Notes: a model not told the origin generated them from the letters alone. Numbered from the stretch's first letter, positions 23,574 through 36,046 are shown. The stretch is 64,000 nt of DNA from Heterostelium album PN500 (GCF_000004825.1 NW_008805063.1:1364857-1428856); one strand, 5' to 3'. Numbers and translations are program-made.

Positions 23574-23730
23574 TTATTATCTGTCGAATTTGTAACACAC
23601 ACAATCTTGATATCAAACAACCATAGTAAACAAAATAAATATTATTTGTCGAATTTGCAACACACAATCCCGATATCAAACAACCATAGAAAAAATTAAA
23701 TATGATGTTTTTAATTTGTAACACACATTT
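23574..23730. repeat. Minisatellite, copy B of the 19.3-kb array
   Basis: Two full units and one partial unit match the array at 19311-19500 in the same order and orientation, with shared unit-specific differences. The copy lies about 175 bp upstream of the orphan frame at 23401, while copy A lies about 360 bp upstream of the Fanzor-like start. Both therefore sit 5' of a minus-strand frame. Confidence 0.85.
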
Positions 23731-24007
23731 TGATGAAAACTTTTTTATCTAAAAAAGGTTAATTATATTTTTTTAAAATCATTTTATTCTTGATTATTTG
23801 TGGTATCAATTTAAAATTGTTTTATCGTTGGTAATGATGTTTGTTTCAATGAATTGTTTTGGATTTTGCAAATACTTTGTTTTGAAACTGTATATCATGT
23901 TGGTTTAGTTTTAATTATTAAGATCCAAAATTCTTTTTTTAAACTATATTAATATCTTTTGTTTTGTTGATCTAGATTCTTCAAAAAATTAAAGTTTGAA
24001 TAACAGA

Positions 24008-25826
24008 ATGAATAATAATAAAATATCTAGATATCATCAATCAAGGAATCCTATATACTCCTCTTTAAGTAGTTTAACAAAGACAATTAGTACAAATTAT
24101 AATATTAATCAATTCCAACAAGACAATCAGACAATAGATAGAAATAATAATCATGTTTCAAAAATAAAAGAAAAATATAGTAGTACAATACAACACTACA
24201 ATGTTGGATCAATACAAACTAATTTTACTAAATCCATTCCCCGACCTATTGAAAAGACTTGTGTAAATACATTGGACAATTTAATACTTGTAGAAAGAGG
24301 GTGACTTTGAATATTATTAATATAACAATTCTTTATTTTTAAACTAATATTTTTTTGTTTTTATTTAAAAAAACTAGTTTTAAAAATATAGGAAATACTT
24401 GTTACATGAATGCAGCTTTACAATCTCTATTTGGAGTTCCACATTTTGTAAAAGATTTAAAAGGAAATTCGTAAATATAAAGCTTTTTTTTTTTTTTTTT
24501 TAAATTTTAAAGTATTTTTTTTATTTACTTTTACTTCAATCTATAGAAATAATGAATACCTTAAAAAGACAATAGAGAAAAAAGTATTTATTCCAAACTT
24601 TTAAATTTAATAGAGATGAAAGAAATCTATTTGGTAAGAGGTTCAACTGGAATTGATACCAAACCTTTCAAATATCTTTTGGATCAAAAAACTAGAGCTT
24701 TTAAAGGTAGTGAGCAACAAGATTCTCATGAATTCTTATTAATATTGACGGATATCCTGGAAGAGGAGTTAAAGGAGACTCTGAAGAAAGAGAATGAAAT
24801 TTTGGAAGCAAAGCGAAAAGAAAAACAGTTAGAGAATAAGATACCCGTGAACATTAAAGACAACAACAATGACAAAAACAATGACAACAACAATGACAAC
24901 AACAATGACAACAACAATGACAACAACAACAACAATAACGATGAAACAATTAATAACCAACTTATTAAATCACCACAACCTTTGGACATTCCAAAGTTAC
25001 TCTTATCAATCTGTCCAATCACAAAGAATTTCAGATCGACAATTCACAACATTTTCACTTGTATAAATTGTAAAGTTATATCAGAAAACAATGAAATGTT
25101 GACAATTATTTCATTGGAAATTCCTACACATTCACCGTATGTTTATATTTTTCTAAATATATATTTTAAAATATTTATAAAATTTTGTTATTTCTTATTT
25201 AATATCTTACTTTTTTTTTGAATGTTAGATCGGAAACCTATAATATAGAGAAACTTTTGGAAAATTATTTAAAGGAGGAAACCATTTATAGAAATTGTAA
25301 TAAGTGTTCTCACGATAAATCATCAGTTACCAAATACTTTTCAGAGACACCGAATGTCTTGGTTTTGCATTTGAAACGATTCAAACAAAACGATGACCAG
25401 ACATTTAGAAAAGACTCTTTGTCTATTCCTCCAATGGAAACTATCAAAGTTACCACGATTTTACAAATTGATGATAATTTTCAACAACCAAAGGTTAATG
25501 TTACAACAACAACAACTACTACTACTACAACAACAACAAATATTACTACCAAAATCAACAATATCAGCTCAACTAAATCGAAAGAATTACCAAACAACAC
25601 TATTAAAAAGAAAACTACCGAACAGAAATTCAATTTACAGAGTGCAATTCAACATATAGGTAGTATGGATTTTGGACATTATGTTTCATTCGTTAAAGGA
25701 AATAATGAGTATTGGAAACTCTATGACGATGAAAAAGTTGTTACTGATATTCGATTCATTGATGTATATGATAGATTATTAAAAGATGGATATGTATATT
25801 TCTATACAAAAGAACAGCAACAATGA
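24008..25826 (+). CDS. Ubiquitin carboxyl-terminal hydrolase (USP family), four exons, with one apparent frameshift
   Basis: The product removes ubiquitin from proteins. Exon 1 (24008-24300) is an Asn-rich leader. Exon 2 (24378-24470) carries the cysteine box GNTCYMNAALQSLFG. After an intron, the sequence reads NNEYLKK and then continues in a different frame as DNREKSIYSKLLNLIEMKEIYLV, a typical USP segment. The break lies at the A-run 24563-24567 and no intron fits. The frame then runs through QQDSHEFLLILTDIL, an Asn/Asp-rich insert, CINCK and CNKCSH zinc-knuckle pairs, and the His box HIGSMDFGHYVSFVK, ending at TAA 25824-25826. All catalytic elements are present. Either the A-run is miscounted or the gene is newly broken. 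Confidence 0.85.
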
Positions 25827-26329
25827 TTTGAATATAGCCATTTAATTTGATTTTAAATAAACTAAAAAAGTTGTAGTAATAATATTATCATTAATTTTAT
25901 TTTTGTTTGACTAGAATACATCTCAATAGAAATTCTAAAATCCTTCTCCTCAAGTTCTTCATATTCTAGTGGATATGAGTATTAGAAATGTTATTTATTA
26001 TTTGAACTTTTTTTTGGGTTGAAACTTATGAAGACTAATTAATACCAACTGAGCTGTTCAGCCAAACATCTTATTTTTTTAAAGGTTAAATAAAAATAAG
26101 TTGTTTTGTATTCAAATAACTATCAATTTATATCTTAATATATCTCAGTAGTAACTACTTTCTATTCTAAATTTAACAAGTTTCAGAAATTAAATGGATT
26201 TTCTGACTTGCAAAAAACAATTCAAATTTAATTCAAAAAAAAAAATAAATCTTTAATCATTGTTAATCAATTAATTTAAATAATATTTGTGAATTTTAAA
26301 TGATTATTAGTAATTATAGATATAAAAGT
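25827..26329. other. AT-rich intergenic stretch
   Basis: I see no frame or structure here beyond A/T runs. It follows the ubiquitin protease stop and leads into the relic region. Confidence 0.5.
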
Positions 26330-26986
26330 ATAATATTTATATCAACATTGTTGTTGTCGATGCTGCCTCCTCATCGATTCCTCGATGTATTCTAGATCAA
26401 AGAATCACCAATGATAAATACTCGATGGATTGTACAACACACAACCAATACAATGTTATGATATGTCCATCGATCACAGCATGTTTATCAGGTCAAGCTC
26501 AACAATTCGGAACTTACAATATCTTGGTTAAAGATGGTGTCTATGATTGGGTTCAACCCACCTCAATCTCTTTGAGTAACGATCTATTCATCAACATCAA
26601 ACCATTCAATGTATCTTCAGGTGTTTCATTCAAATGTTATGTAAGTAAAGAAGATTCTGTTCAAAATTAAAATAATTTAATTAAAATGATTATTTTTAAA
26701 ATAACTACCAACTAATAACTATTTATATTGTTAATAGGATAATTATTTCTTAAATATAGTAACAGATTCCCAAATTAGAGTCAATATTTCAAGTATTGAA
26801 CTTGATTGTGCAAGATATGAAGAGTACATTCTTAGAAGAAGTTCTATCTATATGAATGGTGATATTAACAGAATTTCCCAACTCAATCTCCGGTTGCAAA
26901 TTGAGTTTGGAAATTCTGTTATTCTCTCAAATAAAATAAAATGGTTTATTCACTTTAAAAACAGAAAAATATTAGATAAAAATTAA
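26330..26986 (+). pseudogene. Fragment of a secreted or cell-surface protein gene, no start codon visible
   Basis: A plus frame opens at about 26330 without ATG and reads INIVVVDAASSSIPRCILD, then YNVMICPSITACLSGQAQ and LSNDLFINIKPFNVSSGVSF. It splices at GTAAGT (26642) to an exon at 26739 reading NYFLNIVTDSQIRVNISS, and ends at TAA 26984-26986. The Cys and beta-rich pattern resembles dictyostelid extracellular-matrix or adhesion repeats. The first half of the gene is absent. The last exon contains the near-perfect hairpin at 26866-26921. It may be a truncated gene or one whose 5' end was replaced. Confidence 0.45.
26866..26921 (+). ncRNA. Candidate hairpin RNA, 22-nt arms with one mismatch
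   Basis: Arms at 26866-26887 (starting TAACAGAATTTCCC) and 26900-26921 pair at 21 of 22 positions, with a C/T mismatch. The loop is 12 nt (CTCCGGTTGCAA). Arm and loop sizes resemble a small-RNA precursor. It lies inside the last exon of a decayed gene, so it could also be a chance local inverted duplication. Confidence 0.4.
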
Positions 26987-27889
26987 GCACATCAATAATA
27001 ATAAATAGTATTTTGGTATTACTTACAATGATACTTTGATCCATATCTATCACCTCGAAACTGATTAAAGGGAATGAATAGATGACACTTTTATAATTTT
27101 TTTTTATTTTACTCACTATCAGAATAGATGTTTATCAAATTAATACTATTTTTATCACATTTTACTACTTTTAGTATTGGGTGAGGGTTGTAGAGTATTT
27201 ATTTGAATAAAAATTTTGTATTGTAATAATTTTTTTTATTTATATACTTTTTTTATTTAGCTACCAGAAAGAAATGGTAATGAAAGAGGCCTTGAAGTCT
27301 AAAGGAGGAGATAAGAACACAGTCAGTGAGATCAATGTCAAGTTTGTTTAAATAGTCCTCAATTTTGAATAGAGCCAATCAAAGTTGCTTCAACAGATTT
27401 CAATTGTAAATCAAAGAGTATCTTTGATATTGGTAGTACATATTATTGTTAATAAGTTCAAATTCTAGAATTCTTGCATTCAATTGCTAGCAGCCTACCT
27501 CTGTGGAAAGCAACCTCCCACAACTTTTAGCTCCATTCACCAGTCAACCTATTATTAATACCACAGGCAAGGAATGTCTTCGACAGAATTTGGTTTATGC
27601 GTTCACGCAGTAAGTATTAAATTGTTTTTTTTTTTTTTGAAACAAAGCATGGTTTATTAATTTTCTGTTTTCAAGAGAATAAATCATTAGTATTGACTTT
27701 AATATATCTAGAATTTGAACTTATAAATAATAATATGTAAATAATTAATCAAATAGAGTTGTATTCAAAAAAGTATTTAAATATATACAAACAAATAATA
27801 AACGTTCTCTTTATTCAAATAAACAAATTTAACTTTTAATATATAACTTGTTATACATAATGATGTTTTCGTATAGAAAACAATTAGTG
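26987..27889. other. Intergenic region with further coding relics
   Basis: Short coding-like pieces occur on the plus strand: FGITYNDTLIHIYHLETD near 27010, an exon-like piece after a TTTAG at about 27260 (EMVMKEALKSKGGDKNTV, then a stop), and one at about 27485-27610 (PQLLAPFTSQPIINTTGKE). None connects to a start codon. I cannot tell whether they come from one former gene. Confidence 0.4.
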
Positions 27890-30064
27890 TTAGTTGTTAT
27901 TCTTTTTCTTTTTCTCTGGTTTAATTTGTGGACCGAACAAGTTATCGATTGGTCTTAACTCCCAGCAGTAAATCATGTTGTTTTCATGTATGGTGATTAG
28001 CATATAGGATAGATCGTTCATGTTCGGTTCGACACCACCGTATGTATTGACTATCACTTTGACGATCGGTGATGTGTCAGTCATTGGAATGGTTGCCAGC
28101 GGTTGGGCGAGATGGTCGGCCAGCTCCTCCTTGGTGGGGAACAAATCACCGGTGCATCGGTGTGACATTGCATAGACTTGCAGCTCTCGATTGCCACCTT
28201 CACAATCGTTGGTCACATAGATTTGGTTGTACGTGGAAACAGAGTATTTCAAGTTGGTAGGATCGACCGGTGTAAAGTGAACGTTGCCTGTGTAGTTGGT
28301 CGGTCGTTTAGGTGGTTCTGGTGGGTTGGCATTGTTTACGATCTGATCGAGAGTGTTGGAGTTGAAAAGATGATGATTACCTCCATTGATTAGTTGACCG
28401 TTGTTGCTATTGTTGCTTTCAAGTTGCGGTGTTTTCAGCGAGTGGAAATGGAGATATTGGAATGTTTTGAATTTGAGTATGTCGTAGTAGGGACTGGTGC
28501 GGAACTGGCTGTTTGCTGTGATCGGATGGTGTACTGAGATGCATCGGGTTGCATGCGGGTTCGTTGTGTTTGTGTATTTATACTGCCAGGTCTTTGTTAG
28601 GTTGGATTTGGTGATTGCCGTGATGAACAGACCTTCGTTGCCACCGGTAATCAGTATCTTTTCGATGGGATCTGCGCGGGATGTCACCTGTTGTGAAGCG
28701 CCAAACACATAGGGATCGGTTCTTCTTGTGTTTCGGAATGCCAGATAGACGGTCCCGTCGAGCATTCCCATGGCCATTGCCATTCTGTGGTTGTTCATCT
28801 GCTGAATGTGAATCAATGAGATTGCAGTGATGACACTGGCATGCTCGCTTTGTGGCACGTTCCTCTGGAGGTTACCGACCGATACCATCTCTGGATCGTC
28901 TTCAATTGGCGATGGATCGGAAAGACGTTTCTTCTCCTTCTGAACGATCGCTTCGGAGACATAGTTTGTAACGTTGAATACCACTTTACTGATTCTATAG
29001 ACTTCATCTAGACTCCAATCCCAGTTGTCTCTTAGATTCTGTTTCAACTCCATTATAACACCGTCTTCACATCCGATATATAGAAAGTTATCGATATCTG
29101 CAACTACATAGATGAGACGATTTACATTGAACATCTTCATTGGTATACTCGTACCGACATTGTCTTGTCCAACTTCCATGATTGTCATTTTTCCAACTTT
29201 TGATAGCAATGCTAAATAATGTCCATTCACCAGAAAATGTGAGAAATGTATAAAATGATCGATAACAATCATATGACAAAGAGTCTTAAAGAGTATAAAA
29301 AAAAATTAGTATTTATCTACTTTAAATAATTTAGGTAAATATAATACTAACAATTGTAGATTTATATAATAAATGGTCGACTTTTAATTTCCAAATTTGT
29401 AATTCTTTTGAGTTTGAAAAAGCACATATAATGATATTATTTACTTCATTATAGCTATTCTTTGAGATTGACATTCCCATTCCATTTAATTGTTCAAAAG
29501 GTAATTCAAGTTGATTCATTAATATCCAATGATATGTTAATCCTTTATATCTGATGTTTTAGGAATTGTTGTTGTTGAAAAACAAAAGTAAGTAACATGT
29601 TATTCCTAGCTTGGTATTTAAAGAAATAAACAAACTTACACCCAAACTTGAACATTTCGATTTTCATATGCAATCACCAAGATGTTTGCTTTTGAAACGG
29701 TCCAAGTTATATTTGAATCCAATGTTTCGATATTGGTTATAAAATATTCACCACCACCATGATTGACTGGATCGAGTAGCTCTGCAAGTGGCCGAATACC
29801 ATAAAAGTCAGCTTCAACTAGGAAACGACCAAGCTGACCACGAGTGTATTGATTGATATTGAAATGTCCAGTTCTCAGATAACTGAGAATATCTCCAAAC
29901 AAATCGCCATCTCTATCGATAAAATAGTGTCCATCACTATCTGTTGCGTTTCCACAGTCTCCATTGAGCAACGCCCTGAAAAATGTCGACTGAGAATTCA
30001 GTGAATCTTTAGTCGTAGTATATTTTGAACCTCCAACATTTAGTTTTACAATATTATTTGTCAT
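27890..30064 (-). CDS. KCTD3/SHKBP1-like protein: N-terminal BTB (T1) domain and WD-like propeller, three exons
   Basis: Exon 1 (30064-29640) starts MTNNIVKLNVGGSKYTTTKDSL, a T1-type BTB domain with the classic LNVGG opening, FFRALLNGD and LFGDILSYLRTG. Exon 2 (29549-29352) and exon 3 (29284-27890) continue in phase after introns of 90 and 67 nt, the second with a GTTAGT donor. They encode beta-propeller-like sequence: IICAFSNSKELQIWKL, FLYIGCEDGVIMEL, MGMLDGTVYLAF, YMLITIHENNMIYCWEL. A BTB domain followed by weak WD repeats is the architecture of KCTD3 and SHKBP1, adaptor proteins whose T1 domains oligomerise. Function in amoebae is inferred only. The basic tail ends KPEKKKKNNN. Confidence 0.85.
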
Positions 30065-30718
30065 AATCTTCTTGAAAAAAATAAATAAAATAAAATAAAA
30101 AATAGATATATAAAATGATTTGAAATATTATGAACTGTTGTTGATTATAATCTGATGATCAATTAATTAATTAACATAACATACTACACACAATAAAATT
30201 ATTTTTTATTTATTTTAATCTTGATTTTTCAGAGGTGTTGGGAGGTAAGGTGGGTGATTGCTTTAAGTGATTTAATTTTAAGTGAAAAAATAGATAATAA
30301 ATACGAGATTTATAATGTGAAGTATGAAAGAATTATTCGAGATATGAGATGAATGATGAAATGAATAAGGTCTTACTTCCATATTTATATAAAAAGTGTA
30401 AAATAAAGTCAATTTCTTTTTATTTAAATATTTTTATCCCATTCTCTTAATTTTTCTTTAATTGGAAGTGTCATAATAACAAAAACTGTTTAATTTATTT
30501 GTTTAGTCGTTTTGTCAAAATTTTTATTACTAAAAAATGAATTTTTTTTTTTTTTTGATTAATTAAAAAAGTTTTCTTATGAATGGTGGTTTTCACACTT
30601 TCATTTGAGTGTTCAGGCGTAACACCAAAAATAAATTCTGATTTTTTAAAATTTCTAAATACATTAATTTTTTTTTTTTTTTATTTGTCAGAATTTTAGT
30701 TTAGTTTACTTAAATTGG
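30065..30718. other. Divergent intergenic region with homopolymer runs
   Basis: This region separates the starts of the KCTD3-like gene and ccbl and should hold both promoters. It has long T runs at about 30541-30556 and 30669-30681. A weak nested hairpin can be drawn at 30583-30631 (TGGTG with CACCA, ACACT with AGTGT). No gene is visible. Confidence 0.5.
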
Positions 30719-32197
30719 ATGTTTAGGAAATCAATAAAATTGATGTCGAATTACATCTTTAAACCTAGTGCTCAAACTGCCTCTTTTGGACCAACAGTAT
30801 GGGTTGGTATGTATTGTATTACAGAACAAGAAACAAAGTTAAATTTCTTTGTTTTCTTTATTATTGTTGTTGTTGCTATTGAGTAGTAAAATATATAGTT
30901 TTGTTAATTTTTGAATGAATCAATCATTTCTTTTCTTTTCTTTTCTTTACTGATTGATATTGTAGAGTTCTCACCACTCGCTGCAAAATATAAAGCTATC
31001 AATTTGGGACAAGGATTCCCAGATTTCGAACCACCTTCGTTTGTGAGCGAAGCATCGATCAAGACAACTGAATCCGGTGGGTTCAATCAGTACGCGCGAT
31101 CCGCTGGACATCTGAGACTGGTCAATGCAATCTCCACTGTATATTCACCGTTGTTTGGACGCACTCTCGATCCGATGACTGAGATCATGGTGAGTGTCGG
31201 TGCCTCCGAGGGTCTGTTCGTTGCCATCCAAACGATTGTCAACAAGGGCGACGAAGTCATCTTGATCGAGCCATTCTTTGATATCTACACTGGTGCCGTG
31301 ACAATGGCAGGTGGTCAAGCAAAGTGCATATCACTGCGCGAATACAAAGAGGATCGCAAACCTGGCGAACAACGATCTTCACGTCACTGGAAGTTGGATT
31401 GGAGCGAGTTGGAATCGGCTATCACCGACAAGACAAGACTTATCATTCTCAACAACCCACACAATCCAACTGGAAAGGTTTGGTCGCGTGAAGAACTGCT
31501 GAAGTTCTCAGAGATCGTTCAGAAACACCCGCATCTCACAGTGATCAGCGATGAGGTGTACGAGTGGATGACCTACGACGACGCAGTACACACTCGTATC
31601 GCCACTCTACCAGGAATGTACGAGCGAACCATCACAATTGGCAGCTCCGGAAAGACCTTCAGTATCACCGGGTGGAAGGTAGGTTGGATCATTGGACCAC
31701 GCGCTATTGTCTCTGCCATCTCGATGAGTCACCAGTACGTACCGTTCAGTGTGTCCACTCCACACCAGGAAGCGGTTGCAATCGCTCTCGAGCAGGTCGA
31801 ACAACGTAACTACTTCCACGAGCTGAGGACAATGTACCAGGCGAAGCGTGACAAGCTGGTCGGTGGATTGCGTGCAGCCGGCTTGGATCCGGTCGTACCG
31901 GAAGGCACCTACTTTGTTATGGGTGACACCAGCAACATCAAGCTGAGTGGTGATCAAGGACAGAACACCTCACTCACAGGAATGGGACTAAACTTGCGTG
32001 ACTGGAATGTTTGTCGTTGGCTAACAACCGACATTGGTGTAGCATCGATTCCACCCAGTGCTTTCTACAGTGAAGAGCATGCCAAAGAAGGTTTCAACTA
32101 TGCTCGTTTCTGTTTTTGTAAAAAAGATGAAGTATTAGATAGAGCTAATCAATCTCTATTGAAACTTAAAGATCACAACAATAACAATCAAAAATAA
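30719..32197 (+). CDS. ccbl: Kynurenine-oxoglutarate transaminase / cysteine-S-conjugate beta-lyase, two exons
   Basis: This is a PLP-dependent class I aminotransferase that converts kynurenine to kynurenic acid and can cleave cysteine conjugates. Exon 1 (30719-30806) codes MFRKSIKLMSNYIFKPSAQT and ends SFGPTVWV. A 159-nt intron joins it in phase to EFSPLAAKYKAINLGQGFPD, the conserved KAT opening. Later landmarks are NNPHNPTGKVW, SDEVYEWM and the Schiff-base lysine in GSSGKTFSITGWKVGW. The protein is about 456 residues, normal for the family. The N-terminus is basic and could be a weak mitochondrial signal, or translation may start at the internal Met 9. The exon is GC-rich. gcvP follows in the same orientation. 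Confidence 0.93.
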
Positions 32198-32916
32198 TTA
32201 TTCTTTACAACCTCTTTTTTTTTTTTTTTTTTTTTCAACTTTCCAATCAATTCAACTTTGATCAAATTATGACTAATTTTATATTAAGAATGTAGAAATC
32301 ATATGAATAAGTGTTAGAATCAACATATAATATTATGACCTTTCGTAGAAAAGTTTTGGAACTGAAATTTATTTGTTTGGATTTGTAAATCGCGCCCAAT
32401 CGTGTCAAAAAAAAAAAAAAATCAAGCGAAAAAAAAACTATGCTCAAAAAACATAAAAAAAAAAAACTGGTGAATCATAAAACTTCACCACATACCCCTC
32501 CAATTGATTCGTTTCTATTTTATTTTTCATGTGCATTTAGGGTGGTGAAGTTTCGTTTCAACAGAGAGTCATATTATGTGTGTTGATTTTTTTTTTTTGG
32601 CTTTTTTTCAATTCAAATTTGAAAAAAAAAAAAAAACCTAACACTATCATTCAAATTTGGATTAGAGTCGTGTCATTGTACTCTTTAGCAAAGTTATTTG
32701 TAGTTGTTGCTGCTGTTGGTAATACATTCAACCTAATATATTTACAATTTTATAATTGTATATTAGATAGATTTGTTACTGTTATCTCTAATACTTTGTT
32801 GTTGTTTGTTTTGTTTGTAATAATATATATTAGCAATTTTTCTTAGTTGTTGTTTTTTTATTGCTTTTATTTCATATATAAATTCATTCACACATACACA
32901 CACAGGTCAAATAATA
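32198..32916. other. Intergenic region between ccbl and gcvP
   Basis: It contains T- and A-runs and a 12-bp inverted repeat (AAACTTCACCAC at 32480-32491 with its complement at 32542-32553, a 50-nt gap). Apparent reading frames here are low-complexity and not convincing. The promoter of gcvP should lie in the right half. Confidence 0.5.
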
Positions 32917-35900
32917 ATGTTTAGATTAATTTCACAAAAAGTAGTCACCACAACTGTTGGAAGAACCACTGCTTCATCAACTTTGAAGGTTCGTCAGTTC
33001 TCCTCTTCTACTACTACTACACAATCTATCAATGTCGTTGGAAGCAATGCTTCGGTGTTCACAGCACTCGATACATTCCCACGTCGTCACATCGGTCCAT
33101 CCGACGAAGAGATCAAGTCGATGTTGAAGGAGATCACCACCTCCAAGCAGTCCAAGGTCACCCCACAATCGCTGGACCAACTCATCGACTACACCGTGCC
33201 AAGCTCCATTCGTATGCAACGTGATCTCGACATCGAAGGCAACAAGATCAAGGGTGAGTTTGAGATGCTCCAGGAGTTCCGTGAGCTCGTCAAGCAGAAC
33301 AAAGTGTTCCGTTCGTTCATCGGTATGGGTTACTACGGTTCGATCACTCCACACGTCATCCAGCGTAACATCCTCGAGAATCCAGGTTGGTACACTCCAT
33401 ACACTCCATACCAAGCCGAGATTTCTCAGGGTCGTTTGGAGTCGTTGATCAACTTCCAAACGATGGTGTCGGATTTGACCAAGTTGCCAATGGCCAACGC
33501 TTCGTTGCTCGACGAGGGAACTGCCGCCGCCGAAGCAGTCACCATGTGTATCAACATCTCCAAGACAAAGAAGACACCGGCTTTCTTGATCGATCGTCGT
33601 TGTCACCCACAAACCATCGATAACATCCGTACTCGTGCAGAGCCAAAGGGTGTCAGAATCGAGGTCGTCGACTTCAAGGATTTCGACTACTCCAAGGGCG
33701 ATGTTGTCGGTGTGCTCGTACAGTATCCAGCGACCGATGGTTCCATCTCTGACTATCGTGCTCTCACCCAGAAAGCACATGAAAATAACGCACTGGTTGT
33801 TTGCGCTACCGACTTGATGGCGTTGACCATGTTGACACCACCAGGAGAATGGGGTGCCGACATTGCCCTTGGAAACTCTCAACGTTTCGGTGTTCCACTT
33901 GGATTCGGTGGTCCACACGCAGCATTCTTTGCCACCTCTGATAAATACAGTCGTCTTCTTCCAGGTCGTATCATTGGTGTCTCCAAGGACAACGCTGGAA
34001 ACAAAGCCTATCGTATGGCACTCCAAACTCGTGAGCAACATATTCGTCGTGAAAAGGCAACTAGCAACATCTGCACTTCACAAGCATTACTCGCAAACAT
34101 GGCTGCCATGTACGGTGTCTACCACGGTCCAAAAGGAATTAAACAAATTGCACAAGCAATCCATAAGAAGTAAGAAGAAGAAATAGAAAAAGACAGATGA
34201 AAAAAAGAAGATAATAGTTTTAGTTTTAACTAACAAATTTGTTATTTTCTTTAGGACTATGATTTTAGTTGAAGGTCTACTTAATCTTGGATATGCAGTA
34301 AAAGATACAGCCTATTTTGATACAATCAAGATTAGAACAATGGAAAAGACACAAAAGGTTATTGATGAACTCGAAAAGAGACAAATCAACATTAGAAAGA
34401 CCTGCGATCAAACTGTTTCGATCTCTTTGGATGAGACTGTCACTTTGAAGGATGTGATGACAATTTTCGAGGCATTCGCTGCTGCCGCCGGAAAGAAGGT
34501 CGATTTCACTGCTGAGCAATTGGAAAAGACCGTTGCCAACAAGTCTGCTATTCCAGCCGAGTTGACTCGTCACTCTGAGTTTATGACTCATCCAACTTTC
34601 AACAAGTATCACAGCGAGACAGAGTTGCTTCGTTACATTCACCGTCTCCAAAAGAAGGATCTTGGTCTGACCACCGCCATGATTCCATTGGGATCGTGCA
34701 CCATGAAGTTGAATGCCACCGCCGAGATGTACCCAGTTTCATGGCCAGAGATCAACTCTATCCATCCATTCGTACCATCTTCACAGACCGTTGGATACCG
34801 TCAGATGTTTGACTCGATCGCCAAGTCACTCGCCGAGATCACTGGATTCGCCGGAACCTCTTTACAACCAAATGCCGGTTCCCAAGGTGAGTATGCCGGT
34901 CTCATGGTTATTCGTGCTTACCTCCGTTCAATTGGACAGGAGAATCGTGACATTTGTTTGATTCCAGTGTCTGCACACGGAACCAATCCAGCTTCCGCCG
35001 TCATGGCCAACATGAAGGTCGTGGTCGTTGCATGCGACGAATTTGGTAATGTCGACCAAGCAGACTTGCGTGCCAAGGCTGAGAAACACAAGGACAATTT
35101 GGCTGCACTCATGATTACCTATCCATCGACTCACGGTGTATTCGAAGAGGGTGCCAAAGAGATGTGTGCTTTGATTCACTCGCTCGGTGGTCAAGTCTAT
35201 ATGGACGGTGCCAACATGAATGCTCAAGTCGGTTTGTGTCGTCCAGGTGACATCGGTGCCGATGTTTGTCACTTGAATCTTCACAAGACCTTCTGTATTC
35301 CACACGGTGGAGGTGGTCCAGGTATGGGTCCAATCTGCGTCGCCAGTCACCTCCTTCCATTCCTCCCAGGTCACTCTGTAGTTCCAAACGTCGGAGGTCA
35401 ACACGCTATCGGTGCCATCTCTGCCACTCCATGGGGATCCAGTTCAATTCTCCCAATTACCTACGTCTATCTCCAGTTGATGGGAGGTGTCGGATTGAAG
35501 CGCGCCACTCAGGTCGCCATTCTCAACGCCAACTACATGGCATCGCGTCTAAAGGACCACTACAAGATTCTCTACACTGGATCACACGGTCTCGTTGCAC
35601 ACGAGTTCATCATTGATTTGCGTGATTTCAAGGAGACCACCGGTATCCAAGCTGAGGACGTTGCCAAGCGTCTTCAAGACTATGGATTCCACGGTCCAAC
35701 CATGTCATGGCCAGTTCCAAACACCCTCATGATCGAACCAACCGAATCGGAATCGAAATACGAGTTGGATCGTCTCTGCGATGCATTGATTTCAATCCGT
35801 GCGGAAATCGCTGAGATCGAACAAGGCAAAGCCGATCGTAACAACAATCTCCTCGTAAACTCACCACACACCGAAGCAGTGATCACCGCCGACACATGGG

Positions 35901-36046
35901 ATCGTCCATACACTCGTGCACGTGCTGCCTACCCATCACCATCCACCAGAGAATCTAAATTCTGGCCATCGGTTGGTAGAGTCGACAACGTCTTTGGTGA
36001 TCGTAATTTAGTTTGTTCATGTCCACCACTTACTGATTACCAATAA
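32917..36046 (+). CDS. gcvP: Glycine dehydrogenase (decarboxylating), P-protein of the glycine cleavage system
   Basis: The P-protein decarboxylates glycine with PLP and passes the aminomethyl group to the lipoyl H-protein in mitochondria. Exon 1 is 32917-34169. An 84-85 nt intron at about 34170-34254 joins IHKK to [15 protein letters not shown] in phase. The total is about 1014 residues, a full single-chain P-protein. The first 40 or so residues are basic and Ser/Thr-rich ([18 protein letters not shown]), a good mitochondrial presequence. Landmarks are [32 protein letters not shown], and the PLP lysine in [18 protein letters not shown]. Codon use is strongly GC3-biased, implying high expression. 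Confidence 0.97.

Noticed and set aside
32580-32846. 88-codon plus frame upstream of gcvP
   Set aside because: Hydrophobic translation of T-rich DNA; no splice link to gcvP, which has its own presequence start.
32977-34041. A 354-codon minus-strand frame inside gcvP
   Set aside because: Antisense shadow of a highly expressed exon; the His/Trp/Thr-rich composition is typical of such shadows.
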